A stretch of DNA of 7,641 bases from Pseudomonadota bacterium (lineage in GTDB: Bacteria > Pseudomonadota > Gammaproteobacteria > Steroidobacterales > Steroidobacteraceae): contig JAKAZP010000119.1 in NCBI GenBank assembly GCA_021815905.1, positions 1 to 7,641 on the forward strand. Direction: 5' to 3'. Below, piece by piece: positions 1-6,749 of the stretch. Position 1 is the stretch's first letter, and every line of letters begins with the position of its first letter. The notes below the pieces were generated by a model. The model worked only from the letters and a program-made list of their open reading frames with translations. It had not been told where the DNA came from and made no database searches. Both the position numbers and the translations under genes were made by a program.

Positions 1-1
1 C

Positions 2-1279
2 TCGTACCAGGCGAGTCACGATGCGCTGACCGGGCTCATCAACCGGCGCGAATTCGACAACCGGCTGCATGCGGCGGTCCTCAACGCCCAGCGCTGCGAG
101 GGCACCTTCGCGCTGCTTTACATCGACCTCGATCAGTTCAAGGTCGTCAACGACACCTGCGGGCATCAGGCGGGAGACCGCCTGCTGCGCGACGTGACCG
201 GGCTGCTGCAGTCGCGCGTGCGCGCTTCCGACACCATCGCGCGCCTCGGCGGCGACGAGTTCGGCGTGCTGCTCGAGGGCTGCACGGTCGAGCAGTCGAC
301 GCGCATCGCCGAGGGCGTGCGGCAGGCGATCCGGGACTACCGCTTCATCTGGGGCGGTACCACGCTGTCGGTCGGCGCGAGCGTCGGCGTGGTCCAGATC
401 ACCTCCGACACCGACAGCGTCGCGAGCGTCATGAGCGCCGCCGACATCGCCTGCTATGCGGCGAAGGACGAGGGACGCAACCGCGTGCACCTCTACGAAT
501 CCGACGGCATCTCGCACCCGCGGCATCGCGAGATGCACTGGGTGGCGCGGATCACGCGCGCGGTGGAGGAGAACCGGCTCGAGCTGTACTACCAGCCGAT
601 CCGCCCGATCGCGGGCGGGCATCCCGGCTCCTTCCACGAGCTCACGGTGCGGCTGCGCGACGACGACGGCCGGCTGGTGCCGCCCGGGGAGTTCATTCCC
701 GCGGCCGAGCGTTACAACATCATGTCGGTGATCGACCGCTGGGTGGCGACGCGCGCGATGGAGCTGCTCAAGGCCTGGCGCCGCCGCGGCGCGGCCCCTC
801 CGATGCTCGCGATCAACGTCTCCGGCACCTCGCTCAACGATCAGGCCTTCATCGATTTCGTGCTGCAGCATGTCGGGGAGCCCGCGACCGCCGGGTCGCT
901 GTGCTTCGAGATCACCGAGACCGCGGCCGTCACGAGCCTCTCGAACGCCACGTTCGTCATGCGCGAGCTCAAGGCGCGCGGCTGCAAGTTCTCCCTCGAT
1001 GACTTCGGCACCGGGCTCTCCTCCTTCATGTACCTGAAGACCCTGCCGGTCGATTACCTGAAGATCGACGGACAGTTCATCAGCCACGTGGCCGAGGATC
1101 CGGTCGACCGCAGCATGGTCGAGGCGATCTGCAAGGTGGGCAAGGCGCTCGGCATCGAGACGGTGGCCGAGTGCGTCGAGTCGCAGGCGGTGCTGGACGA
1201 GCTGAAGCGCATCGGGGTCGATTACGCCCAGGGCTACTTCCTCGCCGATCCGGAGCCGATCGAGCGGCTCGCGCCGTAG
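2..1279 (+). CDS. GGDEF-EAL cyclic-di-GMP signalling protein, C-terminal part (5' truncated by window)
   Basis: The frame is open from the left edge to a TAG at 1277-1279, giving 425 visible codons; the N-terminus and any sensor domain lie outside. The diguanylate cyclase domain begins almost at once with the family signature HDALTGLINRREFD. It has an intact GGDEF active site (248-262) and an RxxD inhibitory site (RASD, 221-232) exactly five residues before it, so product inhibition is likely kept. The EAL phosphodiesterase domain starts near 540. Its metal and catalytic residues appear complete: Glu of the EAL position (638), Asn of NVSG (815), the EITE glutamate (908), the Asp pair of DDFGTG (998-1003), Lys of LKID (1061), Glu of AECVE (1169) and Gln of QGYF (1229). 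The EAL triplet itself reads ELT, keeping Glu and the Arg four residues later. Both c-di-GMP synthesis and hydrolysis are therefore plausible; which one dominates cannot be told. The internal GTG at 194 falls inside the GGDEF domain and is not the start. Confidence 0.95.
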   Translation, partial: SYQASHDALTGLINRREFDNRLHAAVLNAQRCEGTFALLYIDLDQFKVVNDTCGHQAGDRLLRDVTGLLQSRVRASDTIARLGGDEFGVLLEGCTVEQSTRIAEGVRQAIRDYRFIWGGTTLSVGASVGVVQITSDTDSVASVMSAADIACYAAKDEGRNRVHLYESDGISHPRHREMHWVARITRAVEENRLELYYQPIRPIAGGHPGSFHELTVRLRDDDGRLVPPGEFIPAAERYNIMSVIDRWVATRAMELLKAWRRRGAAPPMLAINVSGTSLNDQAFIDFVLQHVGEPATAGSLCFEITETAAVTSLSNATFVMRELKARGCKFSLDDFGTGLSSFMYLKTLPVDYLKIDGQFISHVAEDPVDRSMVEAICKVGKALGIETVAECVESQAVLDELKRIGVDYAQGYFLADPEPIERLAP

Positions 1280-1285
1280 TCGCGC

Positions 1286-1291
1286 TACACT
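1286..1291 (+). promoter_or_regulatory. Candidate -10 element for the YbdK-family gene
   Basis: TACACT matches four of six positions of the sigma70 -10 consensus and lies 37 nt before the first ATG at 1323. It sits in the 43-bp gap after the GGDEF-EAL stop. No convincing -35 box is visible at normal spacing, so read-through from upstream is equally possible. The surrounding bases GCTACACTCCGGC closely resemble those before xylB. Confidence 0.3.
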
Positions 1292-1322
1292 CCGGCGCCA
1301 GGGGGGATCCCGGGGGACAGCG

Positions 1323-2477
1323 ATGATGAGCGCCGAGCCGCCCTTTACGGTCGGGATCGAAGAAGAATACCTGCTCGTCGACCTCGACTCGCGCGACGTC
1401 GCCGAGAATCCGCCGGCGCCGCTTCTCAAGGAGCTGTCGGAGCTCGCAGCGGGGCAGGTGAGTCCCGAGTTCCTGCGCTGTCAGCTCGAGGCGGCGACGC
1501 GCGTCTGCCGCTCGATCGCGGAAGCGCGCGCGGATCTCGCGCGCCTTCGCGGCCTCATCGCCGAGGTCGCCCGCCACTACGGCCTCGCGCCCATCGCCGC
1601 CGCCACCCATCCGTTCGCCAAGTCGACCCGCCAGATGCCGACCGAGCGCGAGCAGTTCTTCGCGCTCGCCAACGAGATGCAGGGGGCGGCGCGGCGGCTC
1701 ATGGTCTGCGGGATGCACGTGCACGTCGGGATCGATGACGATGACCTGCGCGTCGATCTCATGAACCAACTGTCCTACTTCGTGCCGCACCTGCTCGCGC
1801 TCTCGTGCTCGTCGCCCTTCTGGGAAGGCGAGCGCACGGGGCTCATGTCGTTTCGGATGACGCTCTTCAATTCTCTGCCGCGCACGGGGCTGCCCGAGCG
1901 CTTCGCGAGCTACCTCGACCTCAAGCGCAATCTCGAGATGCTGACCCGCAACGGCGTCATCGAGAGCGGGAACAAGATGTGGTGGGACGTGCGCCTGAAT
2001 CCGCGCTATCCGGCGATCGAGGCGCGCGTCATGGACAGTTGCACGAGCATCGACGACGGGGCCGGCATCGCGGCGCTCACGGTGTCGCTTCTGCGCCGGC
2101 TCTACCGGCTGCGGCGCGACAACCAGAGCTGGCGGATCTATCCCAACATGCTGATCGCGGAGAACCGCTGGCGCGCCATGCGCTACAGCGTCGAGGGACG
2201 GCTGCTCGATCTCGCGCGCGGGGAGCTGGTCGCGTTTCCCGAGCTGTTGAAGGAGCTCGTGGCGCTGGTGCGCGAGGATGCCGAGGCGCTCGGGTGCCTG
2301 CCGGAGCTCACGCACCTCGAGAGCGTTCCGCTGCGCGGCACGAGCGCGCACCGCCAGATCAGGATCTACGAGGAGGCGCGCGCCGCGGGCGCGAGCGGCC
2401 GGGAGGCGATGCGGGCGGTGGTCGACTTCCTGATCCGCGAGACCACCGCGGATCTCGAGCCGCGCGGGCGGCACTGA
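1323..2477 (+). CDS. ybdK: YbdK-family carboxylate-amine ligase (glutamate-cysteine ligase GCS2 family)
   Basis: The 384-residue product has the length and motifs of the YbdK group (372 aa in E. coli). These enzymes use ATP to join a carboxylate to an amine; E. coli YbdK has weak gamma-glutamylcysteine ligase activity, and the natural substrates of most members are unknown. Visible signatures are the N-terminal metal-binding strand VGIEEEY (residues 10-16), THPF near residue 98, the CGMHVHVG block with His132 and His134, and WWDVRLNPRYPAIEARVMD (220-238), which matches WDIRPSP..EVRVMD of E. coli YbdK. The protein is expected to be cytosolic, with no signal peptide or membrane segment. Two ATGs are adjacent (1323 and 1326); GGGGGA at 1312-1317 serves either, with spacing of 5 or 8 nt. 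It lies 43 bp after the GGDEF-EAL gene and 92 bp before an M20 hydrolase. No second glutathione-pathway gene is in view, so a role in glutathione synthesis should not be assumed. Confidence 0.92.
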   Translation: MMSAEPPFTVGIEEEYLLVDLDSRDVAENPPAPLLKELSELAAGQVSPEFLRCQLEAATRVCRSIAEARADLARLRGLIAEVARHYGLAPIAAATHPFAKSTRQMPTEREQFFALANEMQGAARRLMVCGMHVHVGIDDDDLRVDLMNQLSYFVPHLLALSCSSPFWEGERTGLMSFRMTLFNSLPRTGLPERFASYLDLKRNLEMLTRNGVIESGNKMWWDVRLNPRYPAIEARVMDSCTSIDDGAGIAALTVSLLRRLYRLRRDNQSWRIYPNMLIAENRWRAMRYSVEGRLLDLARGELVAFPELLKELVALVREDAEALGCLPELTHLESVPLRGTSAHRQIRIYEEARAAGASGREAMRAVVDFLIRETTADLEPRGRH

Positions 2478-2533
2478 CGGGGTGCCCTCGGCGGCCCGGA
2501 TCGTGGGGGCGGCCGCTCGGCGCGGACTCCCCG

Positions 2534-2542
2534 TGCTATTCT
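2534..2542 (+). promoter_or_regulatory. Candidate extended -10 promoter for the M20 hydrolase
   Basis: TGCTATTCT is a TGn extended -10 followed by a hexamer matching four of six consensus bases. It starts 36 nt before the hydrolase ATG in a 92-bp gap and predicts a leader of roughly 20 nt. No recognisable -35 is present, as is tolerated for extended -10 promoters. It would allow expression independent of the YbdK gene. Confidence 0.3.
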
Positions 2543-2569
2543 GGACGCATCACCCAGGCGGAGGCGACC

Positions 2570-3748
2570 ATGGACGCAAAGGCTGCGGCGCGCGAGCGCT
2601 TCGAGAGTGCCCGGGACGATCTCATCGGGTTGAGTCACCGTATCCACGCCCATCCCGAGCTCGGGTTCGAGGAGGAGAAGGCCTCCACGTGGCTGTGCGA
2701 GGCGCTCACCGATGCCGGTTTCGCCGTGCAGAAGGGGATCTGCGATCTGCCCACGTCGTTCCGCGCGAAGGTCGGGAACGGGCCGCTCAACGTCGCCATC
2801 TGCGCCGAATACGACAGTCTCCCCGGGATCGGGCACGCCTGCGGCCACAACATCATCGCGGCTTCCGCGATCGGGGCCGCGCTCGCGGCGGCGAAGGTCG
2901 CCGATGAGGTCGGGCTGACGGTCACGGTCATCGGCACCCCGGCCGAGGAAGTCGGCAACGCGAGCGGCAAGATCCTCATGCTCGAGCGCGGCGCATTCCA
3001 GGGCATACACGCCGCGATGATGGTGCACCCGGCGCCGATCGACGTCCTGCGCGCCCGGATGATCTCGGCCTCGATGTTCGAGGTGCATTGCACCGGCAAG
3101 GAGTCGCACGCCTCCGCATTCCCCGAGCTCGGCATCAATGCCGCCGACGCGCTCACCATCGCCCAGACGGCGATCGGGCTGCTGCGACAGCACATCCGCG
3201 CCACCGATCGCATCCACGGCATCATCACCCACGGGGGCGATGCTCCCAACATCATCCCGGCGCACACCAAGGCGAAGTACATCGTCCGCTCCGAGACGCT
3301 CGAGGAGCTGAAGGAGCTGCGCCCCAAGGTCTACCGGTGCTTCGAGGCCGGCGGACTCGCGACCGGAGCCAAGGTGGAGATCCTCGGCGGCGACAAGCCG
3401 TACGCCGAGGTGCTGCACGATGAGCTGCTCGCCCAGCTCTATCTGCGCAACTGGGAGGGGCTCGGGCGGGGCTTCCCGGAGCCCGCGAAGTGGGAGAGCA
3501 TGCCTTCAGGCTCGACCGACATGGGCAACATCTCCCGCGCCATTCCCTCGATCCACCCGATGATCGGAATCAACTCGCTTCCGGCGGTCAATCATCAGCC
3601 GGAGTTCGCGCAGCACTGCGCGACGCCCGATGCGGACCAGGCGCTGTGCAACGGGGCGCTCGCCATGGCGTGGACCTGCATCGACGCGGCGCGGAACGCC
3701 GACGCGCGCAAGACGCTGCTCGAGCGGGCGCGGGCGGCGGGGCGCTGA
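2570..3748 (+). CDS. M20D-family amidohydrolase/dipeptidase, PM20D2-like
   Basis: The 392-residue product is a zinc- or manganese-type M20D amidohydrolase. Metal and catalytic residues are all present: GHACGHN (88-94, with Cys91 and His93), the PAEE pair Glu126-Glu127 (catalytic base then metal ligand), MVHP His153, and the late ligand His342 in VNHQPEF. A dimerisation domain is expected between about residues 168 and 270 and includes the GKESHASAFPELGINAADA segment. The AEYDSLPGIGHACGHN block resembles the PM20D2/Xaa-Arg dipeptidase subgroup (also AbgB-like) more than the HipO/IAA-amino-acid hydrolases; PM20D2 cleaves dipeptides with a basic C-terminal residue. The substrate here is not determined. 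Start chosen at the ATG at 2570 because GGAGG lies at proper distance (about 2560-2564) and family homology begins there; the frame is open further upstream to 1805, but that part only shadows the YbdK gene. No signal peptide, so cytosolic. It may act with the adjacent ligase. Confidence 0.93.
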   Translation: MDAKAAARERFESARDDLIGLSHRIHAHPELGFEEEKASTWLCEALTDAGFAVQKGICDLPTSFRAKVGNGPLNVAICAEYDSLPGIGHACGHNIIAASAIGAALAAAKVADEVGLTVTVIGTPAEEVGNASGKILMLERGAFQGIHAAMMVHPAPIDVLRARMISASMFEVHCTGKESHASAFPELGINAADALTIAQTAIGLLRQHIRATDRIHGIITHGGDAPNIIPAHTKAKYIVRSETLEELKELRPKVYRCFEAGGLATGAKVEILGGDKPYAEVLHDELLAQLYLRNWEGLGRGFPEPAKWESMPSGSTDMGNISRAIPSIHPMIGINSLPAVNHQPEFAQHCATPDADQALCNGALAMAWTCIDAARNADARKTLLERARAAGR

Positions 3749-3785
3749 GCCGCCGGGGCGGGGCGGGCGCGGGCGGGGCCGCGCG
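3749..3785. other. All-G/C convergent spacer with G-quadruplex pattern
   Basis: All 37 bases between the two convergent stop codons are G or C. The plus strand has five G-runs of 3-4 bases (3755-3758, 3760-3763, 3765-3767, 3771-3773, 3775-3778) separated by loops of 1, 1, 3 and 1 bases, fitting a canonical intramolecular quadruplex. The minus-strand transcript would instead be C-rich. No hairpin followed by a T-tract is present in either direction, so any termination here would need structure or Rho. An alternative short hairpin (CCGCC at 3750-3754 with GGCGG at 3762-3766) is possible. Confidence 0.55.
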
Positions 3786-5723
3786 TCAGTTGTCGAGCTC
3801 CACGATCATCCGATCCACCGTGAGCTGTCCGGAGTTGTAGGCGCCGACGGCGAACACCCGCAGCACGCCGGTGGTGCCGTTGAGATCCGTGGCGAGCGCG
3901 GTCGCCATGTCGTTGAAGGTGCCGAAGGTGTCGACGCTGTCGCTCATGACGTGCGCGATGGCGAACGACTGATCGGTGCTCGTGGTGTCGGGCAGCAGCT
4001 GCAGCCCGCCGCTCAAGGTCGAAGGATCGATGAGCACGGGCCCCATCTCGATATGGTGCTCGGAGCTCCCCTGGAGCGTCGCCTGCGAAATGAGCAGCTC
4101 CGAGCCGGTGAGCGTGGCGAAGGGCGTAGTCACTCCGGGAGACGTCCAGCTCACCTCGAGCTCGGCGTTGCCCGAGAAGCTCGTGAGCGTGGTCGCGGCG
4201 AAATCCGGCGGTGCCGAACCGAAGGGCGTCACGAATCCGGCGAAGCCCACCGCCGCGCCGTTGGCGGGCGCGATGAGGGAGGCGGGCAGCGTCACCTGAT
4301 AGGCGGAGGCGGTGGCATCCTGCTGGGCGCTCATGCCCGTGCCGGTGAAGTCGAGCCCGCTCGCGGCCGTGCCGCCGAGGGTCAGCAGGTCGAGGGTGAG
4401 GGTCCCCGTGCCGGCTCCCGTCACCACGCCGACGCCCATCGTCGGCTCGAGCGCCGCGCTTCCGCTCGTCGCATCGAACGTCTGCGCGTCCGGGCTCGCC
4501 GTGGCCGTGGTGCCCGGGCCGGGAGATGCCGCAGTGCCGAAGAAGCGCACGCGCTGACCGACGGAGATATCGGCGATGGTGAAGATGCCCGGCTGGCCAT
4601 CCTCGGTGACCGAGGTGTTGGGACCGACCGTGACGGTGACCTGTCGCTCGAAGCTGAGGTCGTCCGCCTCCGAGTGGAACATCAGGCTGTTGCCGATCGT
4701 GACCGTATCGCCGCTGCGGGCGGTGACGGTGCCCTCGACGGTATTCGAGCCCGAGCCGACGACGCTCGAGCCGGCTGCGACGGTCGCGGCGGTGAAGGTC
4801 GCCGCGGAGCGGTTCCACGTGCCGTAGGCCGAGGTCAGCGTGCCGGTGGGAAGCGTGGCGAGCTCGGTGAGCCCGGCAGCCCCCGTGTAGTTCGTGCCGT
4901 TGATGGAATAGGTGGTCGAGCCGGTCGTGTTGACGGTGACCTGGCCGGTGGTGTCCTCGGCATCCTCGAACGGCCGCACATTCACCACGTAGTCACCGGC
5001 GGCGGCGTTCACGCTCGCAAGCGCGCCGCGCACGTGGATCTGCCGGGTGGCATCGGGCGCGAGGCTCGCCGTCAGCACCGGGTTGACGGTGACCGTGATC
5101 GGATTGGCGGCGAGGTTCACGGCATTCGAGGCGAGCAGATTGAAATCGAGCGCGAGATTGGCGACGGCGCCCTCGGTGACGACGAGCTGATTGCTGCCGC
5201 CGAGCACCAGCTTGACCGTGATGGGCGCGCTCACGGGCTGTCCGGTGCTGCCGTCGAGGATGTCGGCGGCCGGCACGGTGACATTGCCGCTCGCGGTGCT
5301 CACCACGAGGGTGGCGCCCGAGTAATCGAGGGTGAGCGCGGCGGAGGTGTAGCGGCCCGCGGGTACCTGATCGGCGCTGATGATTTCCGAGAGGTTCACC
5401 AGCTGCGTGAAGTCGATCTGCGTCGCGACGGGTACGGTCTGCACGGTGCTGCCGTCGGAGCGAGTCAGGGTGAGCGAGTCGACTTTGACGATGTAGCTCA
5501 CGAAATCGCCGGGCTGGTCGGTGATCGACACCACGGCAGTGCCGCAGCCCGAGCAGGCCTGTGCCTGCTGCGAGGGCGAGGTCGCGCTCGGGGTCGATGT
5601 CGCGGGGCTCGATCCCGCGCCGCCGCAGCCGGCGAGCGCGAGGTAAGCGAGCGCGAGGAGCGTCGAGGCGAAGAACGTGCGGGAGGTGCGCGCGGTCAGG
5701 CGCGAGGCGGTCGTGCAGTTCAT
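3786..5723 (-). CDS. Large DUF4382-domain lipoprotein with DUF5666-like repeats
   Basis: The 645-residue product starts with a lipoprotein signal peptide: a basic n-region with several Arg up to residue 15, a hydrophobic stretch to about residue 31, and lipobox LAGC with the lipidated Cys33. Gly follows the Cys, so there is no Asp inner-membrane retention signal and outer-membrane sorting is likely. A Ser/Thr/Pro/Ala-rich linker (34-56) precedes a CxxC pair (Cys57, Cys60), the only cysteines I see in the mature part beyond Cys33. Residues 62-220 match DUF4382 (VSITDQPGDFVSYIVKVDSLTL and VPAGRYTSAALTLDYSGAT). About 225-520 contains two or three weak beta-rich units of the DUF5666 type (G.V....G..V, then fluid T/V strands), and the C-terminal ~120 residues are unassigned. 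The function of DUF4382 proteins is unknown; a surface or envelope role is inferred. It is transcribed away from the KirBac gene, 127 bp downstream of that gene's stop. The ribosome-binding site is weak (AAAGA about 6 nt before ATG). Confidence 0.85.
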   Translation of the reverse strand: MNCTTASRLTARTSRTFFASTLLALAYLALAGCGGAGSSPATSTPSATSPSQQAQACSGCGTAVVSITDQPGDFVSYIVKVDSLTLTRSDGSTVQTVPVATQIDFTQLVNLSEIISADQVPAGRYTSAALTLDYSGATLVVSTASGNVTVPAADILDGSTGQPVSAPITVKLVLGGSNQLVVTEGAVANLALDFNLLASNAVNLAANPITVTVNPVLTASLAPDATRQIHVRGALASVNAAAGDYVVNVRPFEDAEDTTGQVTVNTTGSTTYSINGTNYTGAAGLTELATLPTGTLTSAYGTWNRSAATFTAATVAAGSSVVGSGSNTVEGTVTARSGDTVTIGNSLMFHSEADDLSFERQVTVTVGPNTSVTEDGQPGIFTIADISVGQRVRFFGTAASPGPGTTATASPDAQTFDATSGSAALEPTMGVGVVTGAGTGTLTLDLLTLGGTAASGLDFTGTGMSAQQDATASAYQVTLPASLIAPANGAAVGFAGFVTPFGSAPPDFAATTLTSFSGNAELEVSWTSPGVTTPFATLTGSELLISQATLQGSSEHHIEMGPVLIDPSTLSGGLQLLPDTTSTDQSFAIAHVMSDSVDTFGTFNDMATALATDLNGTTGVLRVFAVGAYNSGQLTVDRMIVELDN

Positions 5724-5758
5724 ACGATGTCTTTCATGGCAACGCTCGTGGTCCAGGC

Positions 5759-5787
5759 ATTCTAGGACCCGGGCCGCGGGGCGGAAA
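5759..5787 (-). promoter_or_regulatory. Candidate sigma70 promoter for the DUF4382 lipoprotein
   Basis: On the minus strand a -10 hexamer TAGAAT (5764 to 5759, five of six consensus bases) lies 41 nt before the ATG. A weak -35, TTTCCG (5787 to 5782), sits at 17-bp spacing. The -10 is the best of those seen in this window, the -35 poor. It would start transcription near 5752 and uncouple this gene from KirBac. Confidence 0.4.
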
Positions 5788-5810
5788 ACCGTCTCCGGAT
5801 GCCGACGGTT
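5783..5810 (-). terminator. Possible weak intrinsic terminator after KirBac gene
   Basis: Read on the minus strand, AACCGTC (5810 to 5804) and GACGGTT (5793 to 5787) form a 7-bp perfect stem with a 10-nt loop. The T-run is only four bases including the stem end (TTTT then CC), so it is a weak terminator at best. It lies about 40 bp after the KirBac stop. It overlaps the candidate -35 of the next gene. Confidence 0.35.
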
Positions 5811-5812
5811 CC

Positions 5813-5824
5813 CGCTCGCGAGCG
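5813..5824. repeat. 12-bp perfect palindrome CGCTCGCGAGCG
   Basis: A perfect self-complementary 12-mer lies in the KirBac-lipoprotein gap, next to the candidate terminator hairpin. It could be part of RNA structure at the KirBac 3' end or a small operator, but in a genome this GC-rich such palindromes also arise by chance. Confidence 0.3.
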
Positions 5825-5850
5825 TCGCCGAAAACAGACCCGCGGCGCGG

Positions 5851-6720
5851 CTAATCGAGCGGCTCGACGTCGTGGAAACGCGTGTAGTCGAAGCGATCGA
5901 TGCCGTCCTCTCCGGTGGTGAAGACGTCGGCGAAGGAGTGATTCCAACGAAGCCCTGAAACCGGGTACTCGTAACGGGCCATCATCGTCTGGCCCGTCGT
6001 CTCGTCCGTGCCCCAGATGGTGAGCAGCAGCAGGTCCCTGGATGCGGCGAGCGACTCCGCCGTCGCGCCCGAGAGCGGGCTCGCCTCGTCGATGACGTGC
6101 AGCAGGCTCCAGCCGAACAGGAACACCGGCTGCTCGTTGCGCCGCAGCGGCAGGTCGTAGATGCGCCGGATCCGATAGCCCTCCGCCGTCTTCTCATCGC
6201 GCAGCAGCCGCAGTTGCGCGGTCGCCTCCATGATGACGTTCTGCCGCTCGTTGGCGGCGCGCAGCATGAGCGTGCGCTGCCCGTCGAAGTCGCGGATGAC
6301 CGCGTGCTTCGCGAACAGGATCCGCGCGGTGGGGCGCGAGAAGCGCGCGAACATCATGCCGGTGATGAGCGCGAGGCTCATCATGCCGGTGAAGATCTCG
6401 ACCGAGGCGACGAGGTGGGCGTAGGGCGTCCGCGGATGCATGTCGCCGTAGCCGACGGTCGCGAGCGTCTCGACGCTGAAGAAGAAGAGGCCCCAGTAAT
6501 CGGGCGGGTTGAGGTTGGCGACGCCGGCCGTTCCGAGCGCATAGAGGCTGGCGAAGATCAGGTTGAAGAGCACGAAGAAGCCGGCGTAGCTCGCGAACAG
6601 CGTCGGCCAGCGCATCGTCATGAACAGGTGATACAGGTCCTGCCACGGCCGCACCGGCAATCCGTAGGTGAGCACCTGTCGGCCGGCGGGGAAGACGTGG
6701 CGCGTGACGGAGCGTCTCAT
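5851..6720 (-). CDS. KirBac-type inward-rectifier potassium channel
   Basis: The 289-residue product matches the bacterial inward-rectifier family; KirBac1.1 has 333 residues, with most of the difference likely in its longer termini. Domains in order are an amphipathic slide helix containing WQDLYHLF (26-33), TM1 (about 41-62), a pore helix (76-87), the selectivity filter TVGYG (88-92) followed by DMHP, TM2 (about 100-125), and an immunoglobulin-like cytoplasmic domain (131-289). Glu84, four residues before the filter, is the conserved pore-helix glutamate of Kir channels. The regions ARFSRPTARILFAKHAVI and DETTGQTMMARYEY, plus the late DYTRFHDVEPLD, are close to KirBac1.1 wording. It should form a tetrameric inner-membrane K+ channel with gating by the cytoplasmic domain; lipid and pH control are known for the family, not shown here. 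The ATG at 6720 keeps the slide helix; Met34 or Met36 would remove it. No well-placed ribosome-binding site is seen. It is divergent from xylB. Confidence 0.95.
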   Translation of the reverse strand: MRRSVTRHVFPAGRQVLTYGLPVRPWQDLYHLFMTMRWPTLFASYAGFFVLFNLIFASLYALGTAGVANLNPPDYWGLFFFSVETLATVGYGDMHPRTPYAHLVASVEIFTGMMSLALITGMMFARFSRPTARILFAKHAVIRDFDGQRTLMLRAANERQNVIMEATAQLRLLRDEKTAEGYRIRRIYDLPLRRNEQPVFLFGWSLLHVIDEASPLSGATAESLAASRDLLLLTIWGTDETTGQTMMARYEYPVSGLRWNHSFADVFTTGEDGIDRFDYTRFHDVEPLD

Positions 6721-6727
6721 TGCGTCG

Positions 6728-6733
6728 AGTTTA
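6728..6733 (-). promoter_or_regulatory. Candidate -10 element for KirBac, possibly leaderless
   Basis: On the minus strand TAAACT (6733 to 6728) matches four of six -10 bases and lies only 7 nt before the ATG. Transcription would begin at or near the start codon. The nearest purine-rich sequence, AGGA (6737 to 6734), is 13 nt from the ATG, too far for normal use. No -35 is convincing. Confidence 0.25.
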
Positions 6734-6749
6734 TCCTGCGGCGGCGCGA

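Noticed and set aside
1301..1316. GC-rich near-palindrome around GGGATCCC before the YbdK gene, considered as a terminator for the GGDEF-EAL gene
   Set aside because: There is no adequate loop and no T-tract, and the G-rich part is better explained as the ribosome-binding site.
1080..2474. A 464-codon minus-strand open frame opposite the YbdK-family gene
   Set aside because: The product is rich in Arg, Ala, Pro and His with no known motif, while the plus strand carries all YbdK signatures.
1805..2569. N-terminal extension of the M20 hydrolase frame up to 1805
   Set aside because: This part shadows the YbdK coding sequence in another frame and is compositionally biased. Family homology and a good ribosome-binding site place the start at 2570.
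3630..5765. A 711-codon plus-strand open frame, longer than the minus-strand gene it covers
   Set aside because: Its product is a low-complexity Arg/Gly/Ala-rich string without domains. The opposite strand has a lipobox signal peptide and a recognisable DUF4382 domain. Long antisense frames are common in GC-rich coding DNA.
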